DNA of 64,000 nt from Bacteroidota bacterium (lineage in GTDB: Bacteria; Bacteroidota; Bacteroidia; Bacteroidales; ML635J-15): NCBI GenBank assembly GCA_029558535.1, contig JAKQEK010000014.1:62001-126000 (forward strand), given 5' to 3'. The translations under genes and the position numbers were made by a program. Shown one piece after another: positions 53,270-63,099 of the stretch. The notes beneath the pieces are model-generated. The model worked only from the letters and a program-made list of their open reading frames with translations. It searched no databases and was not told the origin of the DNA. How positions within the stretch are numbered: the first letter of the stretch is position 1; the number at the start of each line of letters is the position of its first letter.

Positions 53270-54727
53270 ATGAGTATTTTAAGTAATCTTGAACCAAAAA
53301 ATGTATGGCAATATTTTGAACAAATAACTCAAGTGCCAAGACCATCAAAAAAAGAAGAAAAAATTATAGCATTTCTGCTAGATTTTGCAAAAAAGAACAA
53401 TCTTGAGGCTAAACGCGACAAAATTGGCAATGTGCTGATAAAAAAACCTGCAAGTCCGGGTATGGAAAATTTGAAATCCGTTTTGTTGCAAAGTCACATG
53501 GACATGGTTTGCGAAGCAAATAGAGATGTGAAAATTGATTTTGACAACGATCCAATTACTCCGGTTATTGAAGGCGAATGGGTTGCAGCTAAAGGCACCA
53601 CACTAGGAGCAGATGACGGAATTGGGATGGCAGCTGAAATGGCAATACTTACTGATAATTCGTTAAAACATGGGCCTTTGGAGTGTCTGTTCACTGTTGA
53701 TGAAGAAACTGGGCTAACAGGTGCTTTTGAAATACAACCGGGCTTTTTTGAATCAAAAATTCTGCTTAATCTCGATTCCGAAGATGAAGGGGAAATTTTT
53801 ATCGGATGTGCCGGAGGTATTGATGCAGTTGCAACTTTCAATTTCAAAAACGAACCTGTCCCCTCAAACCACTCTGCATTTAAAATTACCGTTAATGGAT
53901 TAAAAGGTGGACATAGCGGAGATGAAATTCACAAAGGCTATGGTAATTCGAATAAAATGGCAAACAGGTTCTTATTCCTCTTTACCGATAATTTTGACAT
54001 CAGATTAGCAAATTTCGATGGTGGAAATAAAAGAAACGCAATCCCACGTGAGGCAGAATTTGTATTTTCAATAGAAAAAGACAAAATCAGTCAAATGCAA
54101 AAAGATTTTGAAATTCTAAAAAAGAATATCATTAACGAAATAGAATTGACAGAACCAAATATCAATATTATTATTGAAGCAGTTTCAAATCCCGAAACTG
54201 TAATTGACAAACAAACTCAGAAAAACTTAAGCTATGCATTATATGCATGTCCTCATGGAGTTCATGCCTGGAGTCCCGCTATACCCGGCTTTGTTGAGAC
54301 ATCAACAAATCTTGCATCAGTTAAATTTGATGGGAACAAAATAATTGTTGTTACGAGTCAGCGTAGTTCTGTAGAATCAGGTAAAAAAGATATCAATTAT
54401 ATGGTTAAATCTGTATTTGAGTTGGCAGGAGCAACAGTAGAATCAGGCGATGGCTATCCCGGTTGGGCACCAAATCCAAAATCAGAAATACTTACAATTG
54501 CAGAAAAATCATACGAAAGATTATTTGGCAAAAAGCCAGTAGTAAGAGCCATTCACGCTGGTTTGGAATGTGGATTGTTTCTCGAAAAATACCCTGATCT
54601 TGATATGATTTCATTTGGACCAACCCTAAGAGGAGTACATGCTCCGGGAGAGAAGGTGGAAATTAAAACAGTTAAAATGTGGTATGATCATTTAATTGAT
54701 GTATTAAAGAATATCCCACAGAAATAA
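53270..54727 (+). CDS. pepD: Aminoacyl-histidine dipeptidase (M20 family, PepD)
   Basis: 485 residues, the expected length for PepD/carnosinase-like M20 peptidases. Metal-binding motifs: LLQSHMDMVCE (about 75-85), GTTLGADDGIGMA (about 110-123), DEETGLTGAF, LLNLDSEDEG and a C-terminal HAGLECG. It hydrolyses dipeptides such as Xaa-His in the cytoplasm and matches E. coli PepD in architecture. A strong hairpin follows the stop codon (54732-54761). Confidence 0.95.
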   Translation: MSILSNLEPKNVWQYFEQITQVPRPSKKEEKIIAFLLDFAKKNNLEAKRDKIGNVLIKKPASPGMENLKSVLLQSHMDMVCEANRDVKIDFDNDPITPVIEGEWVAAKGTTLGADDGIGMAAEMAILTDNSLKHGPLECLFTVDEETGLTGAFEIQPGFFESKILLNLDSEDEGEIFIGCAGGIDAVATFNFKNEPVPSNHSAFKITVNGLKGGHSGDEIHKGYGNSNKMANRFLFLFTDNFDIRLANFDGGNKRNAIPREAEFVFSIEKDKISQMQKDFEILKKNIINEIELTEPNINIIIEAVSNPETVIDKQTQKNLSYALYACPHGVHAWSPAIPGFVETSTNLASVKFDGNKIIVVTSQRSSVESGKKDINYMVKSVFELAGATVESGDGYPGWAPNPKSEILTIAEKSYERLFGKKPVVRAIHAGLECGLFLEKYPDLDMISFGPTLRGVHAPGEKVEIKTVKMWYDHLIDVLKNIPQK

Positions 54728-54731
54728 ATTT

Positions 54732-54761
54732 AAAAAGAGCTGTTGTATGACAGCTCTTTTT
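54732..54761 (+). terminator. Intrinsic terminator after pepD
   Basis: A 12-bp stem (54732-54743 with 54750-54761, arms AAAAAGAGCTGT/ACAGCTCTTTTT) with a 6-base loop. The T tract is part of the right arm. Confidence 0.78.
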
Positions 54762-54763
54762 AG

Positions 54764-54771
54764 TATTTTTG
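54764..54771 (+). promoter_or_regulatory. -7 element (TATTTTTG) of the SHOCT gene
   Basis: TAnnTTTG match directly behind the pepD terminator, with TTG at 54743-54745 as a possible -33. It implies a leader of only about 8 bases and supports ATG 54786 rather than an upstream in-frame start at 54747. Confidence 0.55.
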
Positions 54772-54785
54772 TAAAAAAAAGTAAA

Positions 54786-55019
54786 ATGGTAAATTGGATT
54801 ATACGTATTTTGATATTTGTTTTAGCTGCAGTAATTATTTATCTATTGTATAAAAGTTTTGTCCCTTCGCAAAAGAATAAAAATCAATCAACTTTAAAAA
54901 ACACTTCTTCCAATCCAAAATCTGTTGCTGACGAATTATTAAAACTTCAAAACCTTAAAGAAGAAGGCATAATAACTGAAGAAGAATTTCAAAAAATGAA
55001 GAAAAAGTTAATTGATTGA
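54786..55019 (+). CDS. Small membrane protein with SHOCT domain
   Basis: 77 residues from the ATG at 54786. One transmembrane helix (about 4-24, IIRILIFVLAAVIIYLLYKSF) is followed by a short polar linker and a SHOCT domain (ADELLKLQNLKEEGIITEEEFQKMKKKLI). SHOCT is an oligomerisation-type module of about 30 residues. No partner gene is adjacent. Confidence 0.8.
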   Translation: MVNWIIRILIFVLAAVIIYLLYKSFVPSQKNKNQSTLKNTSSNPKSVADELLKLQNLKEEGIITEEEFQKMKKKLID

Positions 55020-55123
55020 TTATTTCTTCATTAAACGAATTAAATCACTTCTATTTATAAGTTGCTTCTAAAGTTCAATTAGTAATTTTTTATCAAAATA
55101 TTTTCAATTTTAAATTTTTAGTT

Positions 55124-55131
55124 TATATTTG
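55124..55131 (+). promoter_or_regulatory. -7 element (TATATTTG) before the T9SS cargo genes
   Basis: TAnnTTTG match, 21 bases before the ATG at 55153; likely start of the transcript for 55153 and perhaps the following cargo genes. Confidence 0.5.
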
Positions 55132-55152
55132 TCATGAGAAAAGACCAAAATC

Positions 55153-57579
55153 ATGAAAAATAAATCTTTATTTTTACTATTTTTATTGACAATTTTGTCA
55201 ATCGAAACAGTCAAGTCCCAAACAGAAATTTTAAAAAGAATAGGTCAAACACCAGGTGGTGCAGCACATCATGTTAACTGGATTGAAGATCAGCAAAAAC
55301 TTATTGTTGGTTGTGGAGGAAGTTTGTGGGTTTATGATATGCAAAATCCCGCAGAACCTGTAATAGTGGCTAAAAGAGCATTTATGCAACTCATCCAGGC
55401 AACTGATTTATACGGAGATATTTTATTCGCAGCAGCCGAAAGTGATGGTTTGTATGCCCTTGATTTCACAAGTGATAGTTTGACTATTTTAGATTTATAT
55501 AGTCCACTTACATTTCAATATACTGGTCAACCTCAATCTATTTTTGATTTTTCACGTAGCTATGACACGCTTTTCGTACCTGTTTACAGTGATTTTTATA
55601 AAAGTGTCAGAGTTGTTACTTATAATCAGGAGGATGGTTTCACAGAACTGTATGATTATAATTTTCAACTAGGAATATCTCCGGCAGTAAAAAACGGTGC
55701 AAGATGTATTTCGATTAACGACAAATATATTGCAGTAGGAAAACAAAAAATGCCATTGGAAATATTCCAAAAAGGAGAAATTTATATTTTTAATAGATAT
55801 TATCCCTATAATAAAATTTGTTCTTACGAAGATAGCCTTCTGAACAAAGTGCAAAGATTGAAATTTGCCGATTTAAATGAGGATATTTTATTCGCATGTG
55901 CCGGTTCTACAAATGCAGGATTGTCTTCTCACTTTTTCGCTTTTCATATTGATGAAAATAATATTATTCCCGTTGACACATTTTCAATTGGTTTAGGCGG
56001 TATTGGATTAGGATTACCTATTGTAAGTGCAGTTAATATAACTAATATGGACTCACGAAATGATACAATTTTTCTCGCAACCACTTGCTGGGTAGATACA
56101 GATAATTACCAAGCTGGTGAAAACTTCTCCTTTATTCCGGTACTTGATGCTACCAATCTCCCCGAACAACCAATGAGTTATGACGCACATTTTTATGGAG
56201 GTTTATGGCATTTTGATGTTGCTCTAATGCATGGGACTCCTTATATGGCAATTGCTTCTGAATGGCTAGGCCTACTTATATCAGATATTACAAATTTCGA
56301 CAATCCCTTGGATACACTGTTAATGACTTCAACCGGTGGTTGGATTCACAACACAGAAACTACAGGGGATACTTTATGGGTTGCCAGCGAGGGCTGGGGA
56401 TTAGCTGTTTACAAAACAGACAGTTTATTATTTGAAAACGGTTATAACACAGATGCTATGATAATGCATAAATATCAAGCATACCCGGGACATTATTTTG
56501 TTTCTGACTTTGAATTCATAAATGATACCCTTTTGTATTTATCAAGCGGACATGTCTTCAATCTTAAAAATTGGTTTACCGGAGGTGAAACTGAGTTTGT
56601 TAGCCAAGAAAATATGGGAGCATTCATTACAAAGATGGTTAAGATAAGAACAAATCTTGGGACAAGATTTGTTCTTGGTAAAGGAGTTTGGTTATTGTCA
56701 GACTTAGAAATGGGGTTTTTCAATCCCGAAACCGGTGAAGTTTTTGGAGATGATATTCTACTAAATAATGAGCCTACCGCATTTGATGTTTCTGATGACG
56801 TTTTATTTTACCCTTATAGGACTTTGCCTTATCTCCAACAGGGAGACGTACATATAGTTGCTGCAAAAATTGAAAATGATGAGTTAACTATTCTTGAAGA
56901 TATGTTATTTAAAACAAACACTATTGATATAGTTGGAGCAGTTGATGCTGAAGAAAACATTGTTGTAATAGGATCAGGTGCGACTTTTACCTGGTATGAG
57001 TGGACAGGTGAGGAATTTGTAATTATCAATTCTTTTACTCATAGCAATACAGCACAAATGGCTTCGGGAGTAAAAATAAAAAATAATTTATTATATGCTT
57101 CGTATCGTTATGACGGGCTAAAAGTTATTGATATGAACGATGGTACAGAACTGGCATATTTTAAAGGCAGTGGTGGATATGACGGAATAGGTGGGTCAGG
57201 AAATAGTATTGTAAATGTTGGAAACGACGGTAAAATATACCTTTCTGATTTTTATTCAGGTGTATTTATTATTAATGCATATGATTTAACGATAAACATT
57301 CAAAATGAATTTAGCAAAATGCCTGTTGAAAACGAATTTTTCACTGTTTATCCAAATCCTGCAACAGACGAATTTACAATTTTATTAAATGATAAAACCG
57401 GTAACGACAAAACAGCAATAAAAATTACCGATATAACAGGTAAAGAAATAATTAGTAATATTAAAATTGAGAATGATGTTATCACAATTCAAACGGAAAA
57501 ATGGCAATCAGGTATTTATTTTATAAGCATTACACAAAACAATAAAATTTTAAAAACTGAAAGAATTATCATAAACTAA
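55153..57579 (+). CDS. Secreted beta-propeller protein with T9SS sorting domain
   Basis: 808 residues. Signal peptide (MKNKSLFLLFLLTILSIETVKSQ), then LVIVD-like propeller repeats (GGSLWVYDMQNPAEPVIVAKR, SDGLYALDFTSDSLTIL, YRYDGLKVIDMNDGTELAYF), and a C-terminal type A T9SS domain (FTVYPNPATDEFTI... IYFISITQNNKILKTERIIIN). It should be exported and possibly anchored on the surface. Propellers of this kind have no assigned catalytic role. An inverted repeat lies within the coding sequence at 56646-56676. Confidence 0.78.
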   Translation: MKNKSLFLLFLLTILSIETVKSQTEILKRIGQTPGGAAHHVNWIEDQQKLIVGCGGSLWVYDMQNPAEPVIVAKRAFMQLIQATDLYGDILFAAAESDGLYALDFTSDSLTILDLYSPLTFQYTGQPQSIFDFSRSYDTLFVPVYSDFYKSVRVVTYNQEDGFTELYDYNFQLGISPAVKNGARCISINDKYIAVGKQKMPLEIFQKGEIYIFNRYYPYNKICSYEDSLLNKVQRLKFADLNEDILFACAGSTNAGLSSHFFAFHIDENNIIPVDTFSIGLGGIGLGLPIVSAVNITNMDSRNDTIFLATTCWVDTDNYQAGENFSFIPVLDATNLPEQPMSYDAHFYGGLWHFDVALMHGTPYMAIASEWLGLLISDITNFDNPLDTLLMTSTGGWIHNTETTGDTLWVASEGWGLAVYKTDSLLFENGYNTDAMIMHKYQAYPGHYFVSDFEFINDTLLYLSSGHVFNLKNWFTGGETEFVSQENMGAFITKMVKIRTNLGTRFVLGKGVWLLSDLEMGFFNPETGEVFGDDILLNNEPTAFDVSDDVLFYPYRTLPYLQQGDVHIVAAKIENDELTILEDMLFKTNTIDIVGAVDAEENIVVIGSGATFTWYEWTGEEFVIINSFTHSNTAQMASGVKIKNNLLYASYRYDGLKVIDMNDGTELAYFKGSGGYDGIGGSGNSIVNVGNDGKIYLSDFYSGVFIINAYDLTINIQNEFSKMPVENEFFTVYPNPATDEFTILLNDKTGNDKTAIKITDITGKEIISNIKIENDVITIQTEKWQSGIYFISITQNNKILKTERIIIN
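56646..56676. repeat. Perfect 13-bp inverted repeat inside a coding sequence
   Basis: Arms 56646-56658 and 56664-56676 (AAGAACAAATCTT/AAGATTTGTTCTT) are exactly complementary, with a 5-base loop. It lies within the propeller gene and encodes ordinary residues, so it is either chance or an mRNA-level signal. Confidence 0.6.
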
Positions 57580-57598
57580 GAAATTCAAACTCTAAAAT

Positions 57599-59179
57599 AT
57601 GAAATCAATGAAAATTAAAACTATGTTTATTAAACATATTGCTATTGTATTACTGATATTTTATAATAGCATGTGCATGGCTCAAACAGAATGGACTTAT
57701 TTTTCAGAAGAACCGATACTTGCGATGGATCCGCTTGTATCATGGGGAGCATACGGACAGCCTACTGTACTGATTCACGATGACACAATTCGCATGTGGT
57801 ATGCGGTAGCAGAAACTACCCCAACTGACCCTGTTGTGCGGGGAAGAATACATTACGCATGGTCGCTTGATGGCTACACCTGGAACAAACACCCAAATAA
57901 TCCGGTTTTTGATGTTGGTGAATCGGGACAATGGGATGATGAATGGCTTGATACTCCGGGGATACTTTGGGATGGTAATGAATTTAAACTTTACTACTAT
58001 GCTGATTCAGAATATTTTGCAGGCAATTTAGATAATACTGCGATAGGACTAGCTACTTCTCCTGACGGGATTAATTGGACACGCCAGGGTAAGGTTCTTG
58101 ATATGGGAGGACCCGACGAATGGGATGGTCATCACATTGAGTTACCAGCTTTGTACTATGATAGTGAAATTGGACTATATGCAATGCTTTATACAGGAGC
58201 TGACAGATCAAACTATCCATTAGTAGGTTTTATTAAAATTGGACTGGCTATATCTTTTGACGGTTACGAATGGATGAAATGGCCTACAAATCCTGTTATG
58301 GATGTTGGTACCTACCCTTCATTTAACGATATTGGTGTAGCAGGTCCGGCGATTGTTGAAACTGACGGAATATTTGAAATGTGGTACTCAGGCATACAAG
58401 CATTTGCTCCAGAATATAGTTCCTACGATTCGCTTAAAATAGGATATGCTGTAAGCTTAAACGGAACAAGTTGGATACAATATCCGGGAAATCCTGTTTT
58501 AAAAGCAACTCCCGGAGACAGCACTGTTTTTTGGGCTATTGGAGTTGTTTGGGACGATTCAGACAATCTTTATAAAATGTATTTCGAAAGTCATCATTGG
58601 CAATACGAAGAACCAACTCAACCAGGCGTATTTAATTCGATGAATGCTATTTTTTATGCCACAGCTCCACGAACGGTAATTTATTCACCCGAATGTAGCA
58701 CTTCTGTAAGCGATGACATTACGATATTTACTGGTGGAAGTACACAACTTGAAGCACAAGGCGGCGAATTTTATCAATGGGATCCGGCTGATGGTCTTAG
58801 CAGCACTGATATTGCAAATCCCATTGCATCACCTGAGGAAACAACAACATACACTGTTTTAATTGTCAGCGAAACTTGTATTACAAAAGAGGAAGTAACT
58901 GTTACAGTTTTCGATAATTCACAAATACTTGACAACTTTGCTGACTTTCAGTTTAAAATCTTCCCCAATCCAGCAAATTCAAACTCGGAAATATATTCAA
59001 ATTATAACTTTAAAAATTCTCATATAACGATAAGCAATGTTTTAGGTCAAATAGTTTACACAGGAACAATAAATAATGGAAATAAATTATTTATTGCAAA
59101 AGAACTTAATCCGGGATTATATAATATTAAAATTACTGAAAACGAATCTATATTTAATACTAAAATAATTATTAAATAA
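57599..59179 (+). CDS. Secreted GH43/GH32-type beta-propeller-like protein with T9SS sorting domain (first of two paralogues)
   Basis: 526 residues. Signal peptide to about residue 29, then repeated blades like those of five-bladed glycosidase propellers: IRMWYAVAE, GRIHYAWSLDGYTWNKHPNNPVFDVG, FKLYYYADSEY, IGLATSPDGINW, EMWYSGIQAF. Residues 365-440 form an Ig/PKD-like domain (TTTYTVLIVSETCITKEEV), followed by a T9SS sorting domain (FKIFPNPANSNSE). Full glycosidase catalysis cannot be confirmed, as the usual triad of acids is not evident by eye. The next gene encodes a close relative. Confidence 0.78.
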   Translation: MKSMKIKTMFIKHIAIVLLIFYNSMCMAQTEWTYFSEEPILAMDPLVSWGAYGQPTVLIHDDTIRMWYAVAETTPTDPVVRGRIHYAWSLDGYTWNKHPNNPVFDVGESGQWDDEWLDTPGILWDGNEFKLYYYADSEYFAGNLDNTAIGLATSPDGINWTRQGKVLDMGGPDEWDGHHIELPALYYDSEIGLYAMLYTGADRSNYPLVGFIKIGLAISFDGYEWMKWPTNPVMDVGTYPSFNDIGVAGPAIVETDGIFEMWYSGIQAFAPEYSSYDSLKIGYAVSLNGTSWIQYPGNPVLKATPGDSTVFWAIGVVWDDSDNLYKMYFESHHWQYEEPTQPGVFNSMNAIFYATAPRTVIYSPECSTSVSDDITIFTGGSTQLEAQGGEFYQWDPADGLSSTDIANPIASPEETTTYTVLIVSETCITKEEVTVTVFDNSQILDNFADFQFKIFPNPANSNSEIYSNYNFKNSHITISNVLGQIVYTGTINNGNKLFIAKELNPGLYNIKITENESIFNTKIIIK

Positions 59180-59186
59180 AACTTTT

Positions 59187-60677
59187 ATGGAGCGTTTTTG
59201 TGTAATAGCATTTGCTTGCTTTTTAACCATAAATTGTGCAAATCTATCTGCTCAAACCAATTGGATTAAATATTCAAACAATCCTGTCAAAGAATGGAGC
59301 GCACAAGCTTCTTGTATTATTGAGGAAGGAACCATTAAAATGTGGTATGCATCAGGACATCTTGGTGTATCAAGAATAAAAGCTGCATGGTCGAATGATG
59401 GTATAAATTGGAATAATTATAATGATGGTAATCCCGTTTTACCATTAGGAGAATTATCAGAATGGGATTATGCTTGGCAAGATACTCCCGAAATATTAAA
59501 AATAGAAGATACTTACTATTTATTTTATTATGGAGACTCTACGACACGACTACTCTACTTCATAGGTACATATGATTCAATAACATGTGCAATCGGATTA
59601 GCAAAATCTAATGACGCTGAAAACTGGACAAAATCAACATTTAACCCTGTTTTTACCAAGGGTGACAGTATTGATTTTGACGGCAGGTGGATTGAATCAC
59701 CGACAGTAATTTTTAATGAAAACACATCTCAATTTTATATGTGGTACAGTGGAATGCCGTGGGGTTTAATTTGTAAAACAGGTATGGCGATTTCTGATGA
59801 TGCTGAAATATGGCAAAAACATCCAAATAATCCTATAGTATCTGTTGGTCCATTTTTTTACGATTTTGTTGGAGTTTATACTCCATGTGTAATCAAATCA
59901 GAAAATATATACGAAATGTGGTACTCTGCCATGCCTCCGGTCGAAGAATCATGGGATTCTTTAACAATAGCATATGCTGTTTCAATTGACGGGATTAATT
60001 GGCTAAAATATCCGGGAAACCCTGTTTATGACAGATTTTATCCACCATTTTCCTCAGACAGTGATGGCGTCTCAACATGGGCCCCTGAAGTGATTTACAT
60101 TTCTGATTCAAACAAATATCTTATGTATTATGATGGCTCTAATGGAATAAACTTAGCGATGTCGGACCGCGATGTTTTATTTTCGGAGAGTTGCGATTTT
60201 TATATTTCTGAAGATATTAGTATCAATCAAGGAGAATATATTCAACTACAAGCTCTGGGAGGTATTTTATACCATTGGCAACCGGAAGCCGGGCTTGACG
60301 ACCCTTTTGCATCAAGCCCTATTGCCTCCCCGATTGAAACGACTACATACACAGTGTTAATTGTTAGTGAGGAATGTATAAATACCAAACAAGTAACTGT
60401 TTATGTTGAACCAGTATCAATTAGCAATAATTCTTATTTTGACTTCGGATTAAAGCTATACCCCAATCCTGCTTCAATAAATTCTGAAATCTTTGCAAAT
60501 TGCAATTTTATATCAGCAAATATTGTAGTTTCAAACATTTTTGGTCAAATAGTTTATTCAGGTACAATTGAAAATAACCATAGAGTTCTTGACAGCAATT
60601 TGTTACCATCAGGACTTTACAATGTTAAAATTATTGAATCAAAGAATATTTTCCATATGAAGTTAATAATACAATAA
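59187..60677 (+). CDS. Secreted GH43/GH32-type beta-propeller-like protein with T9SS sorting domain (second paralogue)
   Basis: 496 residues, starting seven bases after the previous stop. Signal peptide (MERFCVIAFACFLTINCANLSAQ), the same kind of blades (IKMWYASGHLG, NDGINWNNYNDGNPVL, FYMWYSGMPW, YEMWYSAMPP, DGINWLKYPGNPVY), a similar PKD/Ig segment (TTTYTVLIVSEECINTKQV) and a T9SS domain (LKLYPNPASINSE). Blade order and linker sequence match the upstream gene, so the two arose by tandem duplication and then diverged. They are very likely cotranscribed. Confidence 0.78.
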   Translation: MERFCVIAFACFLTINCANLSAQTNWIKYSNNPVKEWSAQASCIIEEGTIKMWYASGHLGVSRIKAAWSNDGINWNNYNDGNPVLPLGELSEWDYAWQDTPEILKIEDTYYLFYYGDSTTRLLYFIGTYDSITCAIGLAKSNDAENWTKSTFNPVFTKGDSIDFDGRWIESPTVIFNENTSQFYMWYSGMPWGLICKTGMAISDDAEIWQKHPNNPIVSVGPFFYDFVGVYTPCVIKSENIYEMWYSAMPPVEESWDSLTIAYAVSIDGINWLKYPGNPVYDRFYPPFSSDSDGVSTWAPEVIYISDSNKYLMYYDGSNGINLAMSDRDVLFSESCDFYISEDISINQGEYIQLQALGGILYHWQPEAGLDDPFASSPIASPIETTTYTVLIVSEECINTKQVTVYVEPVSISNNSYFDFGLKLYPNPASINSEIFANCNFISANIVVSNIFGQIVYSGTIENNHRVLDSNLLPSGLYNVKIIESKNIFHMKLIIQ

Positions 60678-60679
60678 AT

Positions 60680-62926
60680 ATGAAAACTGTCATACCATTG
60701 TTAATTGTATTTATATTGCTATTTTTTTCGTTTGATGTGTACTGTGCAAATTATTATGTATCAAACAATGGTAACGATTTAAACGATGGGACTTCTATTG
60801 ATTTTCCATGGGAAACTATTGATAAAGTAAATAGTTTTATCTTCCAACCCGGAGATTCAGTTTTTTTTAAAGCAGGTCATACATGGCGAGGACAATTAAA
60901 AGCTAAGAGTGGTAATCTCGGCAATATTGTTTATTATGGTTCATACGGAGAAGGAACCAAACCGCTTATACTGGGTTCTATTGACATCAGTGATGAAAGT
61001 TTTTGGCAAATGTCACAACCAAATATCTGGACAACTCCTACGTTCAATATCAATGAAAACGAAATAATCTCAAACAATTCATTTGATACTAATTTATCGG
61101 GTTGGATATTTCACACACAAGATGATGCAAATGCAACCGGGATTAGATACACAGATGAATATTTTTCAGCTCCGGCTTGTTTTCTTGTTTCTTGCGGTTC
61201 TTCAGGTACATATCCCTGGGAAATTCAATTTGCTAACCAAAATTTAACAATTCAGCAAGGTAAAACTTATGTATTGTCATTTTATGCCAAAGCAAGCCAG
61301 GATTTTTTCTTAAATTCTGTAATGCTTATGCAATCAGATTTCCCATATCAAATATATTTTGACGGAAATCCCGAAACAGTTGGCCTAAATAATGATTGGA
61401 ATTATTTCCAAATATTTTTCACATCAAATATTGACGCTGACGATGCTATGATCAACTTTTTGTTAGGTGGTATAATTCCTGAAAATACTGAAGTTTTCTT
61501 CGATGATATAAGCTTTAAAGAAATAATTCTTAACACACAAATACAAACTGATATTGGAAATTTAATTTTTAATAATGCCAATAGTTTTGGTGTAAAGAAA
61601 TGGAATCTCACAGAGCTTGAAAATCAAGCAGACTATTGGTATGACAATCAAAATTTACAATTGTATTTATATAGCGAAACAAACCCTTCAATATATTATG
61701 AAAATATTGAGGCTGCACAGACAAAAAACATTATTGATTATGAAGGAGTAGAACATGCAGTTTTTGAAAATATTGAAATAAAATATGGATCTGCCCATGG
61801 TTTTGGAGGAGGTAATACAAACAATATAAGCATTAAGAATTGTGATATTTCATATATAGGTGGAGGCGCTATTTTTATATCAGGATATGGATATATTAGG
61901 TATGGAAATGGCATAGAGTTTTGGCAAAATGCACAAAACAATTTAGTCGAAAAATGTAAAATATTTCAAATTTACGATGCTGCAATTACAAATCAAAATG
62001 CTGGCAATATAGCTATCCAAACCAATCTTATCTTTAGGAATAATATGATTTCAAATTCAGAATGGTCTTTTGAGTACTGGAATCGTCCGAGTGAATCGGT
62101 TACATCAAATATTTATTTTCTAAACAACACTTGTATTAGCGCTGGAGATACTTGGGCAAAAAACCAAAGAGATTTCGATCCAAGCATTAGAGGAGCACAT
62201 CTTACTTTTTTTCAAAACGAAGCACAAACTTCTGATTTTTATATAATGAATAATATTTTTTACGAATCAGAATCTACAATCCTTTATTGCTTAAGAGCCG
62301 AGGATTTGATTTTATTTAATTTTGGGCATAATTGCTGGTATCAAACAAAAACTGACACATTAGTTAAAATATATTATGACGAAAACAATCCTCCTTATGT
62401 TGATATAGTTTATACAACAAATCAATTTAGCGATTATCAGACAAACTACTATACTGAATCTAACTCTTTTTTCGAAAACCCACTTTTTGTAAATGAAAAT
62501 TTTAACAATTTCAATCTGTTTTATAATAGTCCATGCCTAGATGCTGGATATAATGGCCCAGTTGAATTACCTGTAGGAGAAACCGATTTTGCGGGAAACG
62601 ACAGAATAATGCCTGGTTATGGAATGCCTCCGCCATTTATTGATATAGGATGTTACGAATATGATTGGAATTCAGCAAATCTTATAGAGAACCCTGAAAA
62701 CTTTCTTAAAATTTTTCCGAACCCATCCAATGATTTCATTAATCTCGAGTCTAACTCAATAATCCAATCAATATCAGTCAGTGATTTATACGGAAAAGAG
62801 CTTATAAATTTAGCGTCAAATAATTATTTCAACATAATTGATATAGCTTCCTTTGCATCCGGGACATATGTTCTCAAAATAAAAACGAATGATAAAATAG
62901 TCATTCGCAAATTAACAAAAATATAA
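60680..62926 (+). CDS. Secreted parallel beta-helix protein with carbohydrate-binding-like domain and T9SS sorting domain
   Basis: 748 residues, starting two bases after the previous stop. Signal peptide (MKTVIPLLIVFILLFFSFDVYC), then the pectate-lyase-like opening YYVSNNGNDLNDGTSIDFPWETIDKVN. A jelly-roll CBM-like insert (about 130-280, with SNNSFDTNLSGWIFHTQDDANATGI) interrupts the helix. The parallel beta-helix resumes (VFENIEIKYGSAHGFGGGNTNNISIKNCDI) and a T9SS domain (LKIFPNPSNDFINLE) ends the protein. It probably binds or degrades an extracellular polysaccharide. Confidence 0.85.
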   Translation: MKTVIPLLIVFILLFFSFDVYCANYYVSNNGNDLNDGTSIDFPWETIDKVNSFIFQPGDSVFFKAGHTWRGQLKAKSGNLGNIVYYGSYGEGTKPLILGSIDISDESFWQMSQPNIWTTPTFNINENEIISNNSFDTNLSGWIFHTQDDANATGIRYTDEYFSAPACFLVSCGSSGTYPWEIQFANQNLTIQQGKTYVLSFYAKASQDFFLNSVMLMQSDFPYQIYFDGNPETVGLNNDWNYFQIFFTSNIDADDAMINFLLGGIIPENTEVFFDDISFKEIILNTQIQTDIGNLIFNNANSFGVKKWNLTELENQADYWYDNQNLQLYLYSETNPSIYYENIEAAQTKNIIDYEGVEHAVFENIEIKYGSAHGFGGGNTNNISIKNCDISYIGGGAIFISGYGYIRYGNGIEFWQNAQNNLVEKCKIFQIYDAAITNQNAGNIAIQTNLIFRNNMISNSEWSFEYWNRPSESVTSNIYFLNNTCISAGDTWAKNQRDFDPSIRGAHLTFFQNEAQTSDFYIMNNIFYESESTILYCLRAEDLILFNFGHNCWYQTKTDTLVKIYYDENNPPYVDIVYTTNQFSDYQTNYYTESNSFFENPLFVNENFNNFNLFYNSPCLDAGYNGPVELPVGETDFAGNDRIMPGYGMPPPFIDIGCYEYDWNSANLIENPENFLKIFPNPSNDFINLESNSIIQSISVSDLYGKELINLASNNYFNIIDIASFASGTYVLKIKTNDKIVIRKLTKI

Positions 62927-63015
62927 TATTTATTTTCATTCGTCGAAATTATGTATCTATATCTTGTAAACACAATCTCAGTTAGATTAAATTTTACTTT
63001 AATCAAAGAAGACTT

Positions 63016-63034
63016 GTTGAAAATCAACTTTTTT
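63016..63034 (+). terminator. Weak intrinsic terminator candidate
   Basis: GTTGA/TCAAC stem (63016-63020 with 63024-63028), 3-base loop and six T. Only 5 bp, so tentative. It lies 90 bases after the beta-helix gene and before the porin gene. Confidence 0.35.
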
Positions 63035-63099
63035 CTCAATTAAAATTGAATCAACAAATCGATATATTTTTTACTTTTACGCATTAAAAAAACGGAAAT

